Origin: Prorocentrum cordatum
Taxonomy: Eukaryota > Sar > Dinophyceae > Prorocentrales > Prorocentraceae
Reading direction: 5' to 3'
DNA length: 64,000 nucleotides
Assembly: GCA_963575745.1 (NCBI GenBank)
Contig: CAUYUJ010013936.1
Location: 270,001 to 334,000 of the forward strand
The notes under the pieces are model-generated. The model was given only the letters and a program-made list of their open reading frames with translations. It was not told the DNA's origin and did not search any database. This document shows, piece after piece, positions 52,440 through 63,509 of the stretch. How positions within the stretch are numbered: the first letter of the stretch is position 1; every line of letters begins with the position of its first letter. The position numbers were made by a program, and so were the translations under genes.

Positions 52440-53275
52440 CGCGAGGGGGCGTGGCCCGGACCTCTGGAGACGTGATCTTTTCAGCCAGCGGCTTCCTCTT
52501 TGTCTTCGATTTTTCGTCGGCTGTCGTCGGGGATTGGGGTTCGAGCATCGTTTTCGTCGCTTTCGTCTCCACTGGGGCCGCTGTAGGGGTCTGGAACCAC
52601 CCAAAACTGATCCGGGACGGCGAAGCACCCTCTGGGGGAGAGGTCCAGGGCCGCGGGTTTAAAACATCATGTGGGCGTATGTCTGGGGACCAGCAGGATG
52701 GAAGAGACCCAGACCCACGACGTCGTGATTGCTTCACAACGGAGATATCCGAAGGTGTGGACACCTTCCCAGGGACCGCTTTTTGTCCCGAGTCGCCTTT
52801 GACGGTCCTGGGGCCCGTGGACGTGTTTTTCTCACGACGGGAGACGTCTGGGGGGACGGGAGAGAAGGAGGGACGGAGGGATGCCCGATCACCCGACGTC
52901 GTTTTCTTGCTATACCTCGGCTCCTGGAGGTCGGGACGCCTTCCCCGGGACCGGTTTTGCATCCTCGTTTTTTGATGGTCCCGGAGGCGGCTGAGGGCCA
53001 CCAGTGGCCGCAAACGGCCGCAAACCTCCCGTCGTCATCCTTTGATGAAGCGAAGGGGTCTGGGGGGGTGGGTGAGAGGAGGGAGGGATGCCCGGTCTTC
53101 CGGCGCCGTGTTTTTTTCGCTATACGTCGGCTCCTGGAAGTCTGGCCGCTTCCACGGGAAGCTTGTCATCCTGACCAAGAGTTCCGATGTCGTGATGTTT
53201 TCAATGCGGGGTCCCTGGAATGGACCCGAGGTCCGGACAACTTCCATAAGCCTGGAATTTCGTTCGTCCTAAATG
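52440..53275 (+). repeat. Tandem array, ~205-bp unit
   Basis: TTGCTATACCTCGGCTCCTGG near 52,909 recurs as TCGCTATACGTCGGCTCCTGG near 53,114. CCTTCCCCGGGACCG, GCATCC and GGTCC blocks keep the order. An earlier, more diverged unit is near 52,717. Frames are open on both strands, but change follows the repeat, not codons. Confidence 0.75.
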
Positions 53276-53499
53276 TTTGACCGTCCCGGGGCCCGTTGGG
53301 GGTGTCAGGATGCCGAAAGTTGTCCCGAAGCTGCGGGCTCGGCCAGAGTACCTCAGGGAGCCCACAAAGGACGTACGCGCCCAGCTATGTACATGAACAC
53401 GGTCACTCGATTCGCGAGACTGGCCGCGTTATACGAACATTTGTGCAATGCGTGCTCTCGAAACCAGCGTGGATTCATGTACATGTACGTCCTTCTTTC

Positions 53500-54950
53500 G
53501 CTCCTGATACCTCAGGGCGTCTGGGGAGAGGGCTCTTGGGAGCCTCTTGGGGCTTCCTGGCTGCCCCGTGGGGCCCGCTCGGGTTTTTTGTCGGGGGCTC
53601 TTGGAGGTTTCTGGGGGTCTCCGGGGTGCTTCTTGGGGAGCGCGGCTCGAAATGTCGGGTGAGGTACCCCTCGGTGCTGTGTCGGGAAGCTGTCCGGGGG
53701 CCCTCTGGGACCGTCTTTGGAGCACCCTGGACAGTCGAGGGCCCCTCTTGAGCCGTCTTGGAGGCCTCTTGAAGCTCTCTTTGGCCGTCTTTGGGCGATC
53801 TGGTCGGCTCCTGGGGCCGTCTTCGACGCGGTCGACGCCGAAGCGGTGAATATCGTGAAAATGCACGTTTTCCGAAAAAGGAAGGGGGCCATTTTTGCTT
53901 ATGGAGGCGCTCTTGGGAGTCCTCTTGGGGGGCTCTTGGGCCATCGTCGGGGCTCCTGGAGGCCCTCTTGGAGCCATCGTCGGCGCGTTGGAGCGACACT
54001 TTGGGGCTTCTGGGCCCTCGTGGACTTTTGGAAACCTCCTGGGACCCTCGGGTGGCGTTTCGGGGCTGTCGGGGGCTGTCTCGGGGGAGCCCCAGAGGCC
54101 CCCCGGGGCCTCCTTGGATGGTCTTGGGGGCCTCTTGGACAGTCGAGGGCCCCTTTTAAGCTGTCTTGGAGGCCTCTGGGAACTCTCTGTGCTGTCTTGG
54201 GGCGTTCTTGTCGGCTCCTGGGGCCGTCTTCGACGCGGTCGACGTCGAAGATGTGAATATCGTGAAACTGTACGTTTTCCGGAAGGAATGGGGCCATTTT
54301 TGCTTATGGAGGCTCTCTTGGGAGTCCTCTTGGGGACTCCTGGGCCGTCGTGGGGGCTCCCGGAGGCCGTCTTGGAGCCATCTTCGGCGTCTTGGAGCGA
54401 CAGTTCGGGGATTCTGGGCCGTCTTGGAAGTTTGGAGACCTCCTGGGACCCTCGGGTGGCGTTTCCGGACTGTCTGGGGCTGTCTCGGGGGGGCCTCAGA
54501 GGCCCCCGGGGGCCTTCTGGGACCGTCTTGGGGGCCTCCTGGACAGTCGAGGGCCCCTCTGAAGCTGTCTTGGAGGCCTCTGGGAACTCTCTGTGCTGTC
54601 TTGGGGCGTTCTTGTCGGCTCCTGGGGCCGTCTTCGACGCGGTCGACGTCGAAGATGTGAATATCCTAAGAATGTACGTTTTCCGAAAGGAATGGGGCCA
54701 TTTTTGCTTATGGAGGCTCTCTTGCGAGTTCCCTTGGGGGATTCTTGGGCCGTCGTGGGGGCTCCCGGAGGCCGTCTTGGAGCCATCTTCGGCGTCCTGG
54801 AGCGATGATTCGGGGCTTCTGGGCTCTCTTGGACGTTTGGAGACCTCCTGGGACCCTCGGGTGGCGTCTGGGAGCTGTCAAGGGGCTGTCTCGGGGGGGC
54901 CCCAAAGGCCCCGGAACTCCCATGCTCCCCGTGGCCCGGGCCCCCGGCCC
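53500..54950 (+). repeat. Satellite array, ~405-bp unit
   Basis: GACGCGGTCGACG occurs at 53,825, 54,232 and 54,636, and all sequence between is repeated: AATATCGTGAAAMTGYACG, TTTTCCG, GGGCCATTTTTGCTTATGGA, then CTTGGG-type minisatellite. Three full units, the second and third closer to each other than to the first. Long Trp/Gly/Leu-rich ORFs are by-products. Confidence 0.95.
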
Positions 54951-54969
54951 CCCGGGCCTCGTGCACGGG

Positions 54970-54975
54970 GGTATG

Positions 54976-55018
<43 letters not shown>

Positions 55019-55550
55019 CTGTATATATATATATAGATATATAGTTACACACCTATGTAGATGTGTGTGTATACATACACAGTATATGTTATAACTATAT
55101 GAGGTTGGGGATTGGATCACGCACGCATGTACATACATATATGCATGTGTAATACATATATAGGTGTATCTACATCTATACACATACATACATACATACA
55201 TACATACATACATACATACATACACACATACACACATACACACATACACACATACATACATACATACATACATACATACATACATGCATACATACATACA
55301 TACATACACACATACACGCATACACACATACACACATACACACATACGTACATACATACATACATACATACATACATACATACATACATACACATACACA
55401 TACACACATACACACATACACACATACACACATTCACACATACATACATACATACATACATACATGCATGCATGCATACATACATACATACATACATACA
55501 CCCATACATATAAATATATAGATGTGTGTATATATATATATATACATATC
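54970..55550 (+). repeat. TA, TATG and (CATA)n/(CACA)n microsatellites
   Basis: A TA run, TATG tetramers, unique AT-rich bases, then over 300 bases of CATA with CACA patches (55,185-55,520) and a final TA run. Confidence 0.95.
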
Positions 55551-55689
55551 GGAGGTTGGGGGGTTGGAACGAAGTGGCCCCAACCAGGAAATCGGTTTCG
55601 GTTTCGGTTAGTGTCGTGCGTGCGGGCGAGGCGAAGCTGCGCGAGTTCCATCCACAGTAGAAGCCATCTATTGCCAAGAGGGCCGCCCC

Positions 55690-56062
55690 CCGAGCGCAGG
55701 GCGTGGCCCCCGGTTGTCCCGGCGGTTGTCCCCGCGGTTGTCCCGATGGTTGTGGTTGTCCTGGCGGTTGTCCCGATGGTTGTCCCGATGGTTGTCCCGA
55801 TGGTGGCTCCGATGGTTGTCCCGATGGTGGTTCCGATGGTTGTCCCGATGGTTGTCCCGATGGTTGTCCCGATGGTTGTCCCGTGGGTTGTCTTGATGGT
55901 TGTCCCGATCGATGGATCGATATATGATGTTAGATGTTGTCCGATGGTTATCCTGATGGTTGTCCCGATGATTGATAGATCGATAGACGGATAGATAGAT
56001 AGAACAAGAGATAGAGAGATAGATAGATAAATAGTTGTCATACATCGTTAGCTAGACATATA
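55690..56062 (+). repeat. CGATGGTTGTCC minisatellite, then GATA-rich stretch
   Basis: 12-base units from about 55,715 to 55,925, then diverging into ATCGATAGATAGATAG-type sequence. Confidence 0.95.
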
Positions 56063-56462
56063 TGTCGATAGACAGATGGGCACATGTGCGACAATAAAAC
56101 AATTGAAGAGACCACCAAAGAATCCAGAGCCATCGCAAATCGACCGCCTCCCCCTTCCCCCCCAAACCTCCTTATCACCCGTAGGGTGGTCCTATCGGTG
56201 TATATCTCTCTCTCTCTCTATATATATATATGGATGCAGACGTGGAGATCGGCGGGTGAATGATACACAAAAAGGGGGATGTATGTCTTGGGCATGGCCA
56301 CGAGCCGCGCGCGGCTGACAATGAGCGTGGACTGGCGGCAACGGGGCGCGACGCGGCGGCGAGCCACGCGGCGCGCGGACTCCTGGGACCTTCGACCCGC
56401 TGGTGGCAGCATCGGCGGCCGCATCAGGAACGAGGCTGAATGAGTAGACGATGATAGTAAAA
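56063..56462. other. Region downstream of the MsrB-like gene
   Basis: Unique sequence with a CT/TA microsatellite at about 56,200-56,230. No further exon recognised; probably includes the 3' untranslated region. Confidence 0.4.
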
Positions 56463-57503
56463 TCAGACAGGTCTGCCGGCGATGGACACCAAATTGATGC
56501 AATACCGGTTGCTTCCGTCGGGAATGTTGTGACCGAGGTGCGTCCCGTCGATGGAGACGCACTCGCCGTCTGCCAGGACGCGCACGTTGTCCCAGACTAC
56601 CTCCTGGTCCCGAAACGACGGCCATCCGTGTACGCGCGTCTCCTTGTCGAATTCTCTAAAGGTGCGCCCGCGTGGTGCGACGAAAAGCGGATTTAGACAA
56701 AGAGAAAACGGCACAACCATAAACTTTCGGAACTCCGCGTAGATTTCTGGGATCGGCGCTGGACCCTTCTACCTGGCGCGCAGAGCGCGCCAGAGGCGGC
56801 GCCGGAGGCGCCGCCAGGGTGGCCGAGCGCCGATCCAAGAAGTCCGCGCGGAACTCCAAACATTTCAGTTTGTACCGTTTTCTCTTCTTCGCGGCTTGCC
56901 CGTGACGGAGTCGTAGAACGTGGTCTCGCCGTCCGTCCGGACGCCCCGCTTGAAACCCGTGGTGAAGCAGTAGCCGCGGGGCTCCGCGCCCTTCCTGTTG
57001 AACGAGCAGATCTGGTCCGCCAGCGAGCGGTCCACGCCGTACATGAGGTCGTCCTGCACGGGGCGCGGGCTGGTGCCGTGCGCCCTCGCCGCCATCAACG
57101 ACTCGTCGCCCAGCACGGGCCGCGGCCCCGCCGCAGCTCCTGCATCCGGCGCCGCCGCCTCCGCCGGGGCGGTGGGCCCCGCCGCCAGCGCGTGGGCGGC
57201 CGCGGGCACCAAGACCGCCCGCCTCCTGCCGACGCGGCGCCGGCCAGAGGGCGGACTCTGGCGCTCGCCGGCGCCGCCCGCGCCCGTGCTGCGCAGCGGC
57301 GGCCGCCGCCCCAGCCGCCCGCCGGCCGCTGCGCTGCGCGCCGCGAGCGCTGCGAAGCACGCCGCGGCGCGCGCCACAGCGCTGGCGCGAGAAGCTCCCG
57401 GCAGGGCGGCGGCGGGTGCGGGCGCCTGGTGGGCGCAGCGGCGCCACGGCGCCGCCAGGCCGGTGGCCGCCGAGGCGGCTCCCGGGCGCGGGCCCAGCGG
57501 CAT
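56463..57503 (-). CDS. MsrB-like (peptide methionine sulfoxide reductase B) domain protein, split by an inserted element
   Basis: MsrB enzymes reduce methionine-R-sulfoxide in proteins. The first coding block (57,503 to about 56,892) has an Ala/Arg/Pro-rich N-terminus of ~140 residues, possibly a plastid or mitochondrial targeting region. Then come SPRPVQDDLMYGVDRSLADQ, ICSFNRKGAEPRGYCF and GETTFYDSVTGKP. The second block (about 56,690-56,463) continues LFVAPRGRTFREF, HGWPSFRDQEVVWDNVRVL, GTHLGHNIPDG and RYCINLVSIAGRPV, then TGA at 56,463. GWPSF, HLGH and RYCIN are MsrB hallmarks; the catalytic Cys is at 56,499-56,501. The zinc-binding CxxC pairs of classical MsrB are absent. Between the blocks is a 200-bp inverted-repeat element that adds an in-frame stop, so splicing or loss of function is implied. 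The start at 57,503 is the last Met upstream with plausible sequence; an earlier in-frame Met exists at 57,848, but its region crosses a (CCT)n tract. Confidence 0.75.
56691..56890. mobile_element. Introner-like inverted-repeat element inside MsrB
   Basis: GCGG borders both sides (56,687-56,690 and 56,891-56,894), consistent with a 4-bp target duplication. Arms of about 70 bases face each other: AAGAGAAAACGGCACAA, GGAACTCCGCGTAG, GGGATCGGCGCTGGACC on the left; the complement with a few changes on the right (AAGAGAAAACGGTACAA, GGAGTTCCGCGCGG, TTGGATCGGCGCTCGGCC). The centre holds two perfect 9-bp hairpins, CTGGCGCGC/GCGCGCCAG (56,773-56,793) and GGCGGCGCC/GGCGCCGCC (56,795-56,815), so the unit would fold as a three-way junction. 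The inserted length including one duplication is 204, a multiple of three; the flanking frames are in register once it is removed. Confidence 0.75.
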
Positions 57504-57734
57504 GCTCCAGGGCGGCGCCTGCGCGCAAGCGCCGCGGCTGTGGCGCGCTGGGCCCTGGGCAGCGGGCCCAGCTTCAGCCCGACCTCCCAGGGAGGAGGAG
57601 GGAGCAGGGCGAGGATGGACAGCAGTGGCCGCAACAGCATCAGCAGAACGAGTGTCGGCAGGAGCAGCGGCGACAATTCCGAGGCCGATGCGACAAAACC
57701 GTGCCAATAGAAAAACGCTCCCTCTGGTCCTCCT

Positions 57735-57790
57735 CAGCCCTCCTCCTCCTCCTCCTCTTCCTCCTCCTCCTCCTCCTCCTCCTCCTCCCG
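57735..57790 (+). repeat. (CCT)n microsatellite
   Basis: CCT triplets, just upstream (in the minus-strand sense) of the MsrB-like gene. Confidence 0.95.
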
Positions 57791-58779
57791 CTTCGTGACT
57801 GATGGCAATGCGTTGTGCCTTGGCAAGCCAAACCCACGTGTCGCACACGAGTGGTGCTCATGCTGCCCGTCCTTCAATGATTCTGGTGCGACCAAAATCA
57901 AAATGTTTCCTCCCCTTCAAGCCATAATTGGGCTCTGTGCGAGGTCAGGGAGTACTGTACACCTGCGTCGACGCTGAATTATAATATAGCGCAACGCCGC
58001 ATGGCGTAGCGTGGGGGGAGGAGGGGGAGGAGGGGGAGCACGTTTCAAACTGCTGGAACTGGTGTTGACGACGCAGCACACTTTCAAGCTGCACCTCTGC
58101 ATCGCTCCTCACATTTGGGTTGGAGGGTTGGGCACAGCAGTGAGGGGTAGGGAAGCGCACCGACGTCGCAGGCTACTAAGCCACTTTCAGTAACAAATCG
58201 ACGTCTCTCGCGCGAACCCCCACACGGGTCTCTGTGCCCCAGCCCTTCCCAGACCCTGGGGACCTCATGCCACCCGTGCTGTGTGCATCCATAGACGACG
58301 CACTTCTGTCCTGGCAACACCGCATACCTGGCCATCGCTCGGACGTCCATTCCCTGTGTTTGTTTCGGTTTCGTGCGTGGTCTTTTCGCCAAGTGATCAA
58401 GGATGCTCCTCGATGGTCCCCGCCGAAGGAAAAATGCACACGTCCGAGCGATGCCAAGATACTGTCCGTGGCCATTATTCACGCTACGCCTTGTTACAGT
58501 GTAGCGCTCTCGTGCAGTTTACGAAAACAACACTACTCGAGAACAACGCTCAACTACAATACCGTCACGCACAACCGAGCATGCCGTTCTTTCAAGCTTA
58601 GCTGATCCGTCATGCCTTTTCTCACTAACTCCTCTTACGCCAGCCGAAGCCGCATGGCCAGCCAATACCATCTGAACCAGCCACTCTTCCCCAACTTACT
58701 CGGATGATCTGCTAGCCTCAACCCGCAACTGTTTATGCGAAATAATGCTGTTAGTCGACATTTTGGCACCTCGGTCAGC
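57791..58779. other. Unassigned DNA
   Basis: A short GGGGGA patch near 58,010-58,040; otherwise unique with no recognised gene. The 132-codon minus-strand frame 58,084-58,482 lacks motifs. Confidence 0.3.
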
Positions 58780-58990
58780 ATGAAGGGACCGCACCGAACC
58801 GAGAACCGGGAACCGTGACCGAACCGGACCGAACCGGTCCAAAACCAGGAACGTAGAAAACCGAACCGGACCGAACCGAATTCATTCAGAACCGAACCGG
58901 CGACGACCGAACCGAACCAGAACCGGAACCGAACCGGAACCGGGCGGCCCCTGAACCGAACCGACGGGAACCGAACCGAACCCCTTTCCC
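58780..58990 (+). repeat. GAACCGAACC minisatellite
   Basis: Repeated (G)AACCG(A/G)ACC units with GGGAACC variants, about 20 copies. Confidence 0.9.
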
Positions 58991-58999
58991 CTCTGGTCC

Positions 59000-59215
59000 G
59001 GACCCCAGGACCCCGATGACCCCCAGGACTCCGGGACCCCGATGACCCCAGAACCTCCCGAAGATTCCCGCGACCCCTCCTCCTCTTCCTCCTCCTCCTC
59101 CTCCTCCTCCTCCTCCTCCCCTCCTCCTCCTCCTCCTCCTCCTCCTCCTCCTCCTCCGCTTCCTCCTCCTCCTCGACGGCGGGCGCGTCGGCGGGCGCGG
59201 GCGTCGGCAAGCGTC

Positions 59216-59247
<32 letters not shown>

Positions 59248-59400
59248 GGGGGCCGCGGGGGAGCCCCGGGGGGGCCCCTGGCGACCCTCCTGGCAGCCCC
59301 CCTGGCGACCCCCCTGGCGACCCGCGACGGCGACGGCGACGGCGGCGGCGACGGCGGCGGCGGCGGCGGCGACAGCGACAGCGACTTCGACCCCCCTCGC
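59000..59400 (+). repeat. CCCCGATGACC, (CCT)n, (GTC)n and CCTGGCGACC repeats
   Basis: Four short tandem types in series: CCCC(A/G)GGACYCCG near 58,998-59,050, (CCT)n at 59,080-59,180, (GTC)n at 59,215-59,248, and CCCCTGGCGACCC then GGC/GAC triplets to 59,390. Confidence 0.9.
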
Positions 59401-61036
59401 GGGTGCGAGCCCCCTCCTGGCCATTTCCTGGCCGTCAGGGACGTTCCTTCCTGGCCATTTCCACTTCGGACTACCGACCACAATACACTCCAGTAGTATG
59501 CAGCCGCCCTCAACGTTACAGTACTTTTTGCACTTGGCCAGTCAGTACCGCCTGTGCCAGCCACTACAGAAAGTGGACAACGATTCCCAATCTATCATCT
59601 TTGCACACGCCTTCGCCTGTTTTTTCGTAAACTAACTCTGCTACTGAGGGGGATTGGATATTGAGGGGTAAGGCTGGGTTAGGAGGACGCGATGGTGTAA
59701 TCACTCGAGGCTTGCTTCTCATTCTGCTACAGAGAATTTGCATTTTGCTTGCACGCGTGTTTCGTTCTCTCCCTCGTTCGGTGCCTCCTGTTTCTTAGGA
59801 TATCGTTCGGTATCGATCGGTCCTCCACTCTCCTACCCGTCTTGTGAGGCCAGCTATACTTTCTGGTCGCTTGCCTATTTCGCCGTCCTTCTCACTGGCC
59901 ATGACATGTCAATCTTCTACGTGGGCCTCGCCGAATCAATTGCCGCTTGGTCCAAGCAGGATGCCCGTACATGTTTTCACTGCAGAACGCAACAGCCCAG
60001 ACGCTCCCTCGACATTGCAAACGACTCATCAACGCGAAGCCCTGGTCTGTCCACCCTGAGAACTTCGTCCTCCACTCCGTGCCCGCGCATCCGCGTTCGA
60101 GGAGGACGGCGCGCCAGCCCAGAACGCAGCAGCCCAGAACGCAACAGCCCAATTGCAACAAGGAGGGGGAGCACGCTGGACTCCCTGCGGCCAGCTTCCA
60201 CCTCTGAACTCGGCGGTGGGCAACTCTCCCTTTAGTAAACCTCCCCTTAGTGAAAAACGGCCTGGGACCGAAACCGACGGACCTGGACCCGCCAAAATGA
60301 CGGCCGCGACGCCCTCTCGCGAACCGAAAACGGCCACTTCCTCAATCGACGTGTCAGGGTAGGTCTATCCGCCTCCGAGGAGCCCCTCCCCGCGGGGCGG
60401 AGGGCCGCCCCCCGCCCGCCGTCGGCGCTCCTGGAGCGCTCCTCCCAGCCCCTCCAGCCTCCCGGCCTGCTGCTGCTCGCTGCCTCTCCCGCCGCCGCCT
60501 CCCCCCCGTTCTCCCCGTCCTCCCCCTCGAAGCTCGACGCTGACGGCCCTCGCCCCGCAGGTGCATGCAGCCCCCCCCCCCCCCCCTTCCACCCCCTGCG
60601 CACACCAAAAGGGTGAGCGGGGAAGGGCCTTGGGGGAACGGCTCGCTTGCGGCCTTGGTGGGGCTGGTGAGCGCGACGACAGGGAGAGGGGACGACACGG
60701 GGGGGGGGGGAACGACAGAGAGGGCGAACCGAGGCCGTACTCTTCGTCCTCCTTCTGGCCCTCTTGCTCCCGCTCCCGCTCCCGCTCCTGCCGTTGCTCC
60801 TATCCCCTCCCTCCCCGCCCTCCCCTCCCTCCCCTCCTTCATCCTCTTTATGCCCCCCCGTCTGATGAAACATGGACCTTTGGACATGTCATTGGGTGCG
60901 CTCTTGCCAGAATGCCAGTGCGGAGTTAGCCGTGGTCACGGCAAGCCTCCCAGAACGCCCCCCAAGAAAGCAAGCCGTCCAAAAACCACGAGCCTCGATC
61001 CTCGGCCTTTCTCCTACTCATCCTCCTGCCCATACC
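59401..61036. other. Unassigned DNA
   Basis: Three 15-bp CAGCCCAGAACGCA(G/A)-type units at 60,114-60,155 and a poly-C run at 60,570-60,588. Frames of up to about 208 codons are compositional; none recognised. Confidence 0.3.
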
Positions 61037-61171
61037 CTGCCGGACGGGGACCACTGTGAGGGGGACGATGCACAGGCACACCAGCTGCGCTACCATCTGG
61101 CGGCCGTGCATGGGGCTGAGCTGGTAGGTGGCGTCCGCAAGAGCGCCGATTGGGGATAGGAGAGGAAGGGA
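61037..61171 (-). CDS. Candidate internal exon, hydrophobic, conserved-looking
   Basis: The minus strand reads SLPLLSPIGALADATYQLSP, MHGRQMVAQLVCLCIVPLTV and VPVRQ. It is bounded by CTCAG| at 61,172 and CAGG|GTATGG at 61,036-61,035, both good splice signals, with length (about 135) typical of short dinoflagellate exons. The MVAQLVCLCIVPLTVVPV stretch is membrane-helix-like. I do not recognise the family, and neighbouring exons are not evident, so this could be chance. Confidence 0.35.
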
Positions 61172-61660
61172 CTGAGGCCCTCCTCCTTCTTCTCATCCTC
61201 GTCGCCTTCGTCTTCTTCCTCTTATTTCCTTGCTATCTTTTCTTGTAGATATCGTCGCCGTCCCCCCCTCACTGGAGCAAGGGAGGTGAATGTATGGATG
61301 GGCAGGGAGAGAGGGACGGAAGCAGGGCAAGAGGAGGACTGCATGGAACAAGGGGGAGACATGAAGAAGGGGCACATGCAGAAATCCGCCGACCCTGTCG
61401 GCGTGTGGACCCCCTGTCGGCGTGCTCTCAGTCGACGCATCCGTTGTCCTATTTCCCTGAGTCTCCGTCGTCCCCTTTCCCTGCACCCTTCTCTTCAAGC
61501 CTGCCAGCGAGAGAAAAACGTAGCAACGTCGTACTTAAGTCGAAGGGAATCCCCTTACCTTTGATCCCTCCCCCGCCGAGGGGGGGGGGTCCCGGGAGGG
61601 TCCGGGGGGGTTCAGATACGCATCCGCCCCTGGGCGTCGCGGAGCCCATAAAAGCGCCAA
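61172..61660. other. Unassigned DNA
   Basis: CTTCTT/CCTC-rich near 61,180-61,230; the remainder is unique without a recognised gene. Confidence 0.3.
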
Positions 61661-62130
61661 GAGTGCCCTAAGAGGTCCCCAAGAAGGTCCAAGACTGCCC
61701 CGAATGGCCGAACGATCTGTCCAAGACGCCTTCACGGCTTCAAGACGGGTCGAGAGGCGTGCAAGACGCCCCAAGAAGCACCCAGGATCACTCCCAAGAC
61801 GGCCCCCATGAAGCAACTTTCATTGATTTCCAATGCGTTTTGGAACGATTTAGGCTTTCTGGCCTCCGCTTCCCGACGATCCAAACCGGCCCACGAGACT
61901 TGCAAGAACGCCTCGAGACGGCCCCAGAGGTCTCTAAAAAGAGTCCCACGTATGCCCAAGAACAGTCTAAGACAGCTCAAGGCGCCTCAAGGACGGCCCA
62001 AGCAACCCCAAGGAGCGCTTCAAGATCGTGCCCAGACGGGGACGCGAGCGGACACTTCGAGCCCGAAACCATTCAAAGGCCCAACAGAGGCCCCAAACAG
62101 GCCCGAAACCATCCAAGACGCGTTTCCACC
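61661..62130 (-). repeat. CTTGGG-type minisatellite (reverse orientation), diverged
   Basis: CCAAGA(A/C)GG(T/C)CC and GACGGCCCAAG units at about 12-16-base spacing, interrupted by unique sequence at about 61,810-61,880. Confidence 0.7.
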
Positions 62131-62243
62131 ACAACCCCAGCACGGTGGCGGGAAGGGCCGCAGGCCACGAGGCTCCCTGTCTGTCTCTGCTACGACTCCC
62201 TCGGCCCACATGGGGAACATCTCCTTCGCCTTCTCCTGCTCCC

Positions 62244-62375
62244 TCCCTTCCACCTTTATCCCCCTCCTCCTCCTCCTCCTCCTCCTCGTATTCGTCGTCG
62301 TCGTCTTCAGGGTCGGCGGCACCGGCCGTACGGCCTCAGCAATAGTGAGAGCGAGGGAGAGAGAGAGAGAGAAAC
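62244..62375 (+). repeat. (CCT)n/(CGT)n and (GA)n microsatellites
   Basis: CCT run at about 62,262-62,288, GTC at 62,295-62,310, GA at 62,350-62,372. Confidence 0.9.
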
Positions 62376-62394
62376 ATAGAGAAAACGGGACGCA

Positions 62395-62780
62395 CACATG
62401 TATATACACATGTAAATAAGCAGCGATTCAGCGAACACGATACACTTCTACATATGTACATCTAAATGAACATTTACAACTGCAAATTCACAACCATATA
62501 TACGCATACACATGCACATACTACGCACATGCATATCCGTATGCATAGACATACGCATACACAAGTACATGTGCACACACGTATGCATGCCCATTTGCAT
62601 ACGCATCACATTATATGTACATGCGTATGTCTATTTTACAGATGTAGGGAGACATAACAGACGACTCCCGTATGCATATGCGGGTATGTGCGTATGCTTA
62701 TGCATACGTGTGTCCATTTGTGCATGTGCGTATGCTGGTTGTAGGTATGCATGCTGACATTCATATATGTGAGTATATGC
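62395..62780. repeat. TATGCATAC-rich degenerate repeat
   Basis: Alternating purine/pyrimidine ATAC, GCAT, CATG blocks in both orientations over about 380 bases; AT-richer than the surroundings. Confidence 0.75.
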
Positions 62781-62954
62781 CTGTGACTCTATTTAATATA
62801 GCTGTATGCCTTGCTATGCGTAAATCGTTGTATATGTATCGGGGTGAAGGGGCCGGACGGTCATTCACTGTCCCTGGGTGCGTGGCTGAAATGGGCTTCT
62901 GCGGTTCGGATTGTTGTTGCTGGTTGTTGAATGTTGTTGGTTGTCGTCGTCACG

Positions 62955-63295
62955 CCCGCGACCCGGCCCGCGACCCACCCACGACCCACTCGCGACCCAC
63001 CTACGACCCACCCGCGACCCACCCGCGACCCACCCGCGACCCGCCCCGCGACCGCCCCGCGACCCACCCGCGACCTAATGCGCGACCCACACGCGACCCA
63101 CCCGCGACCTAACGCGCGACCCACTCGCGACCCGCCCGCGACCCACCCGCGACCCACCCGCGACACACCCGCGACACACCCGCGACCCACCTGGGACCCA
63201 CCCGCGACCCACTCGCAACACACCCGCGACCCAGCCCGCGACCCAGCCCGCGAGTCGCCCCATGACCCACCCGCGACCCACTCCGCGGCCTCATC
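62955..63295 (+). repeat. CGACCCACC minisatellite
   Basis: About 28 units of (CG)CGACCCACC with CTAATGCG and CACACC variants. Confidence 0.95.
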
Positions 63296-63509
63296 GTCAG
63301 TCTTTTCCGCAACTGCGGTGTGCTATATACACATACATTTGCGCCACCGTGCCGCGAAGCGTGAATTGTAATGTTCTCAGGTCAGGGTCCCTTGAACTCT
63401 CCGACCACACTCCTGAGGATTGAAAATTTCGGTCACCGGGCAAACTGCCGGATGTTTTGGGGTGCGTCGCGTGCTCCCGCGTGTCCTCGCTCAACTTTTC
63501 TGGGGGGCA

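Noticed and set aside
53895-55094. 399-codon Trp/Gly/Leu-rich ORF
   Set aside because: It tracks the 405-bp satellite and CTTGGG minisatellite and runs on into a TA microsatellite, so it is a repeat artefact.
55164-56041. Long Thr/His/Ile or Cys/Met/Val-rich ORFs
   Set aside because: They translate (CATA)n, (CACA)n and the CGATGGTTGTCC minisatellite.
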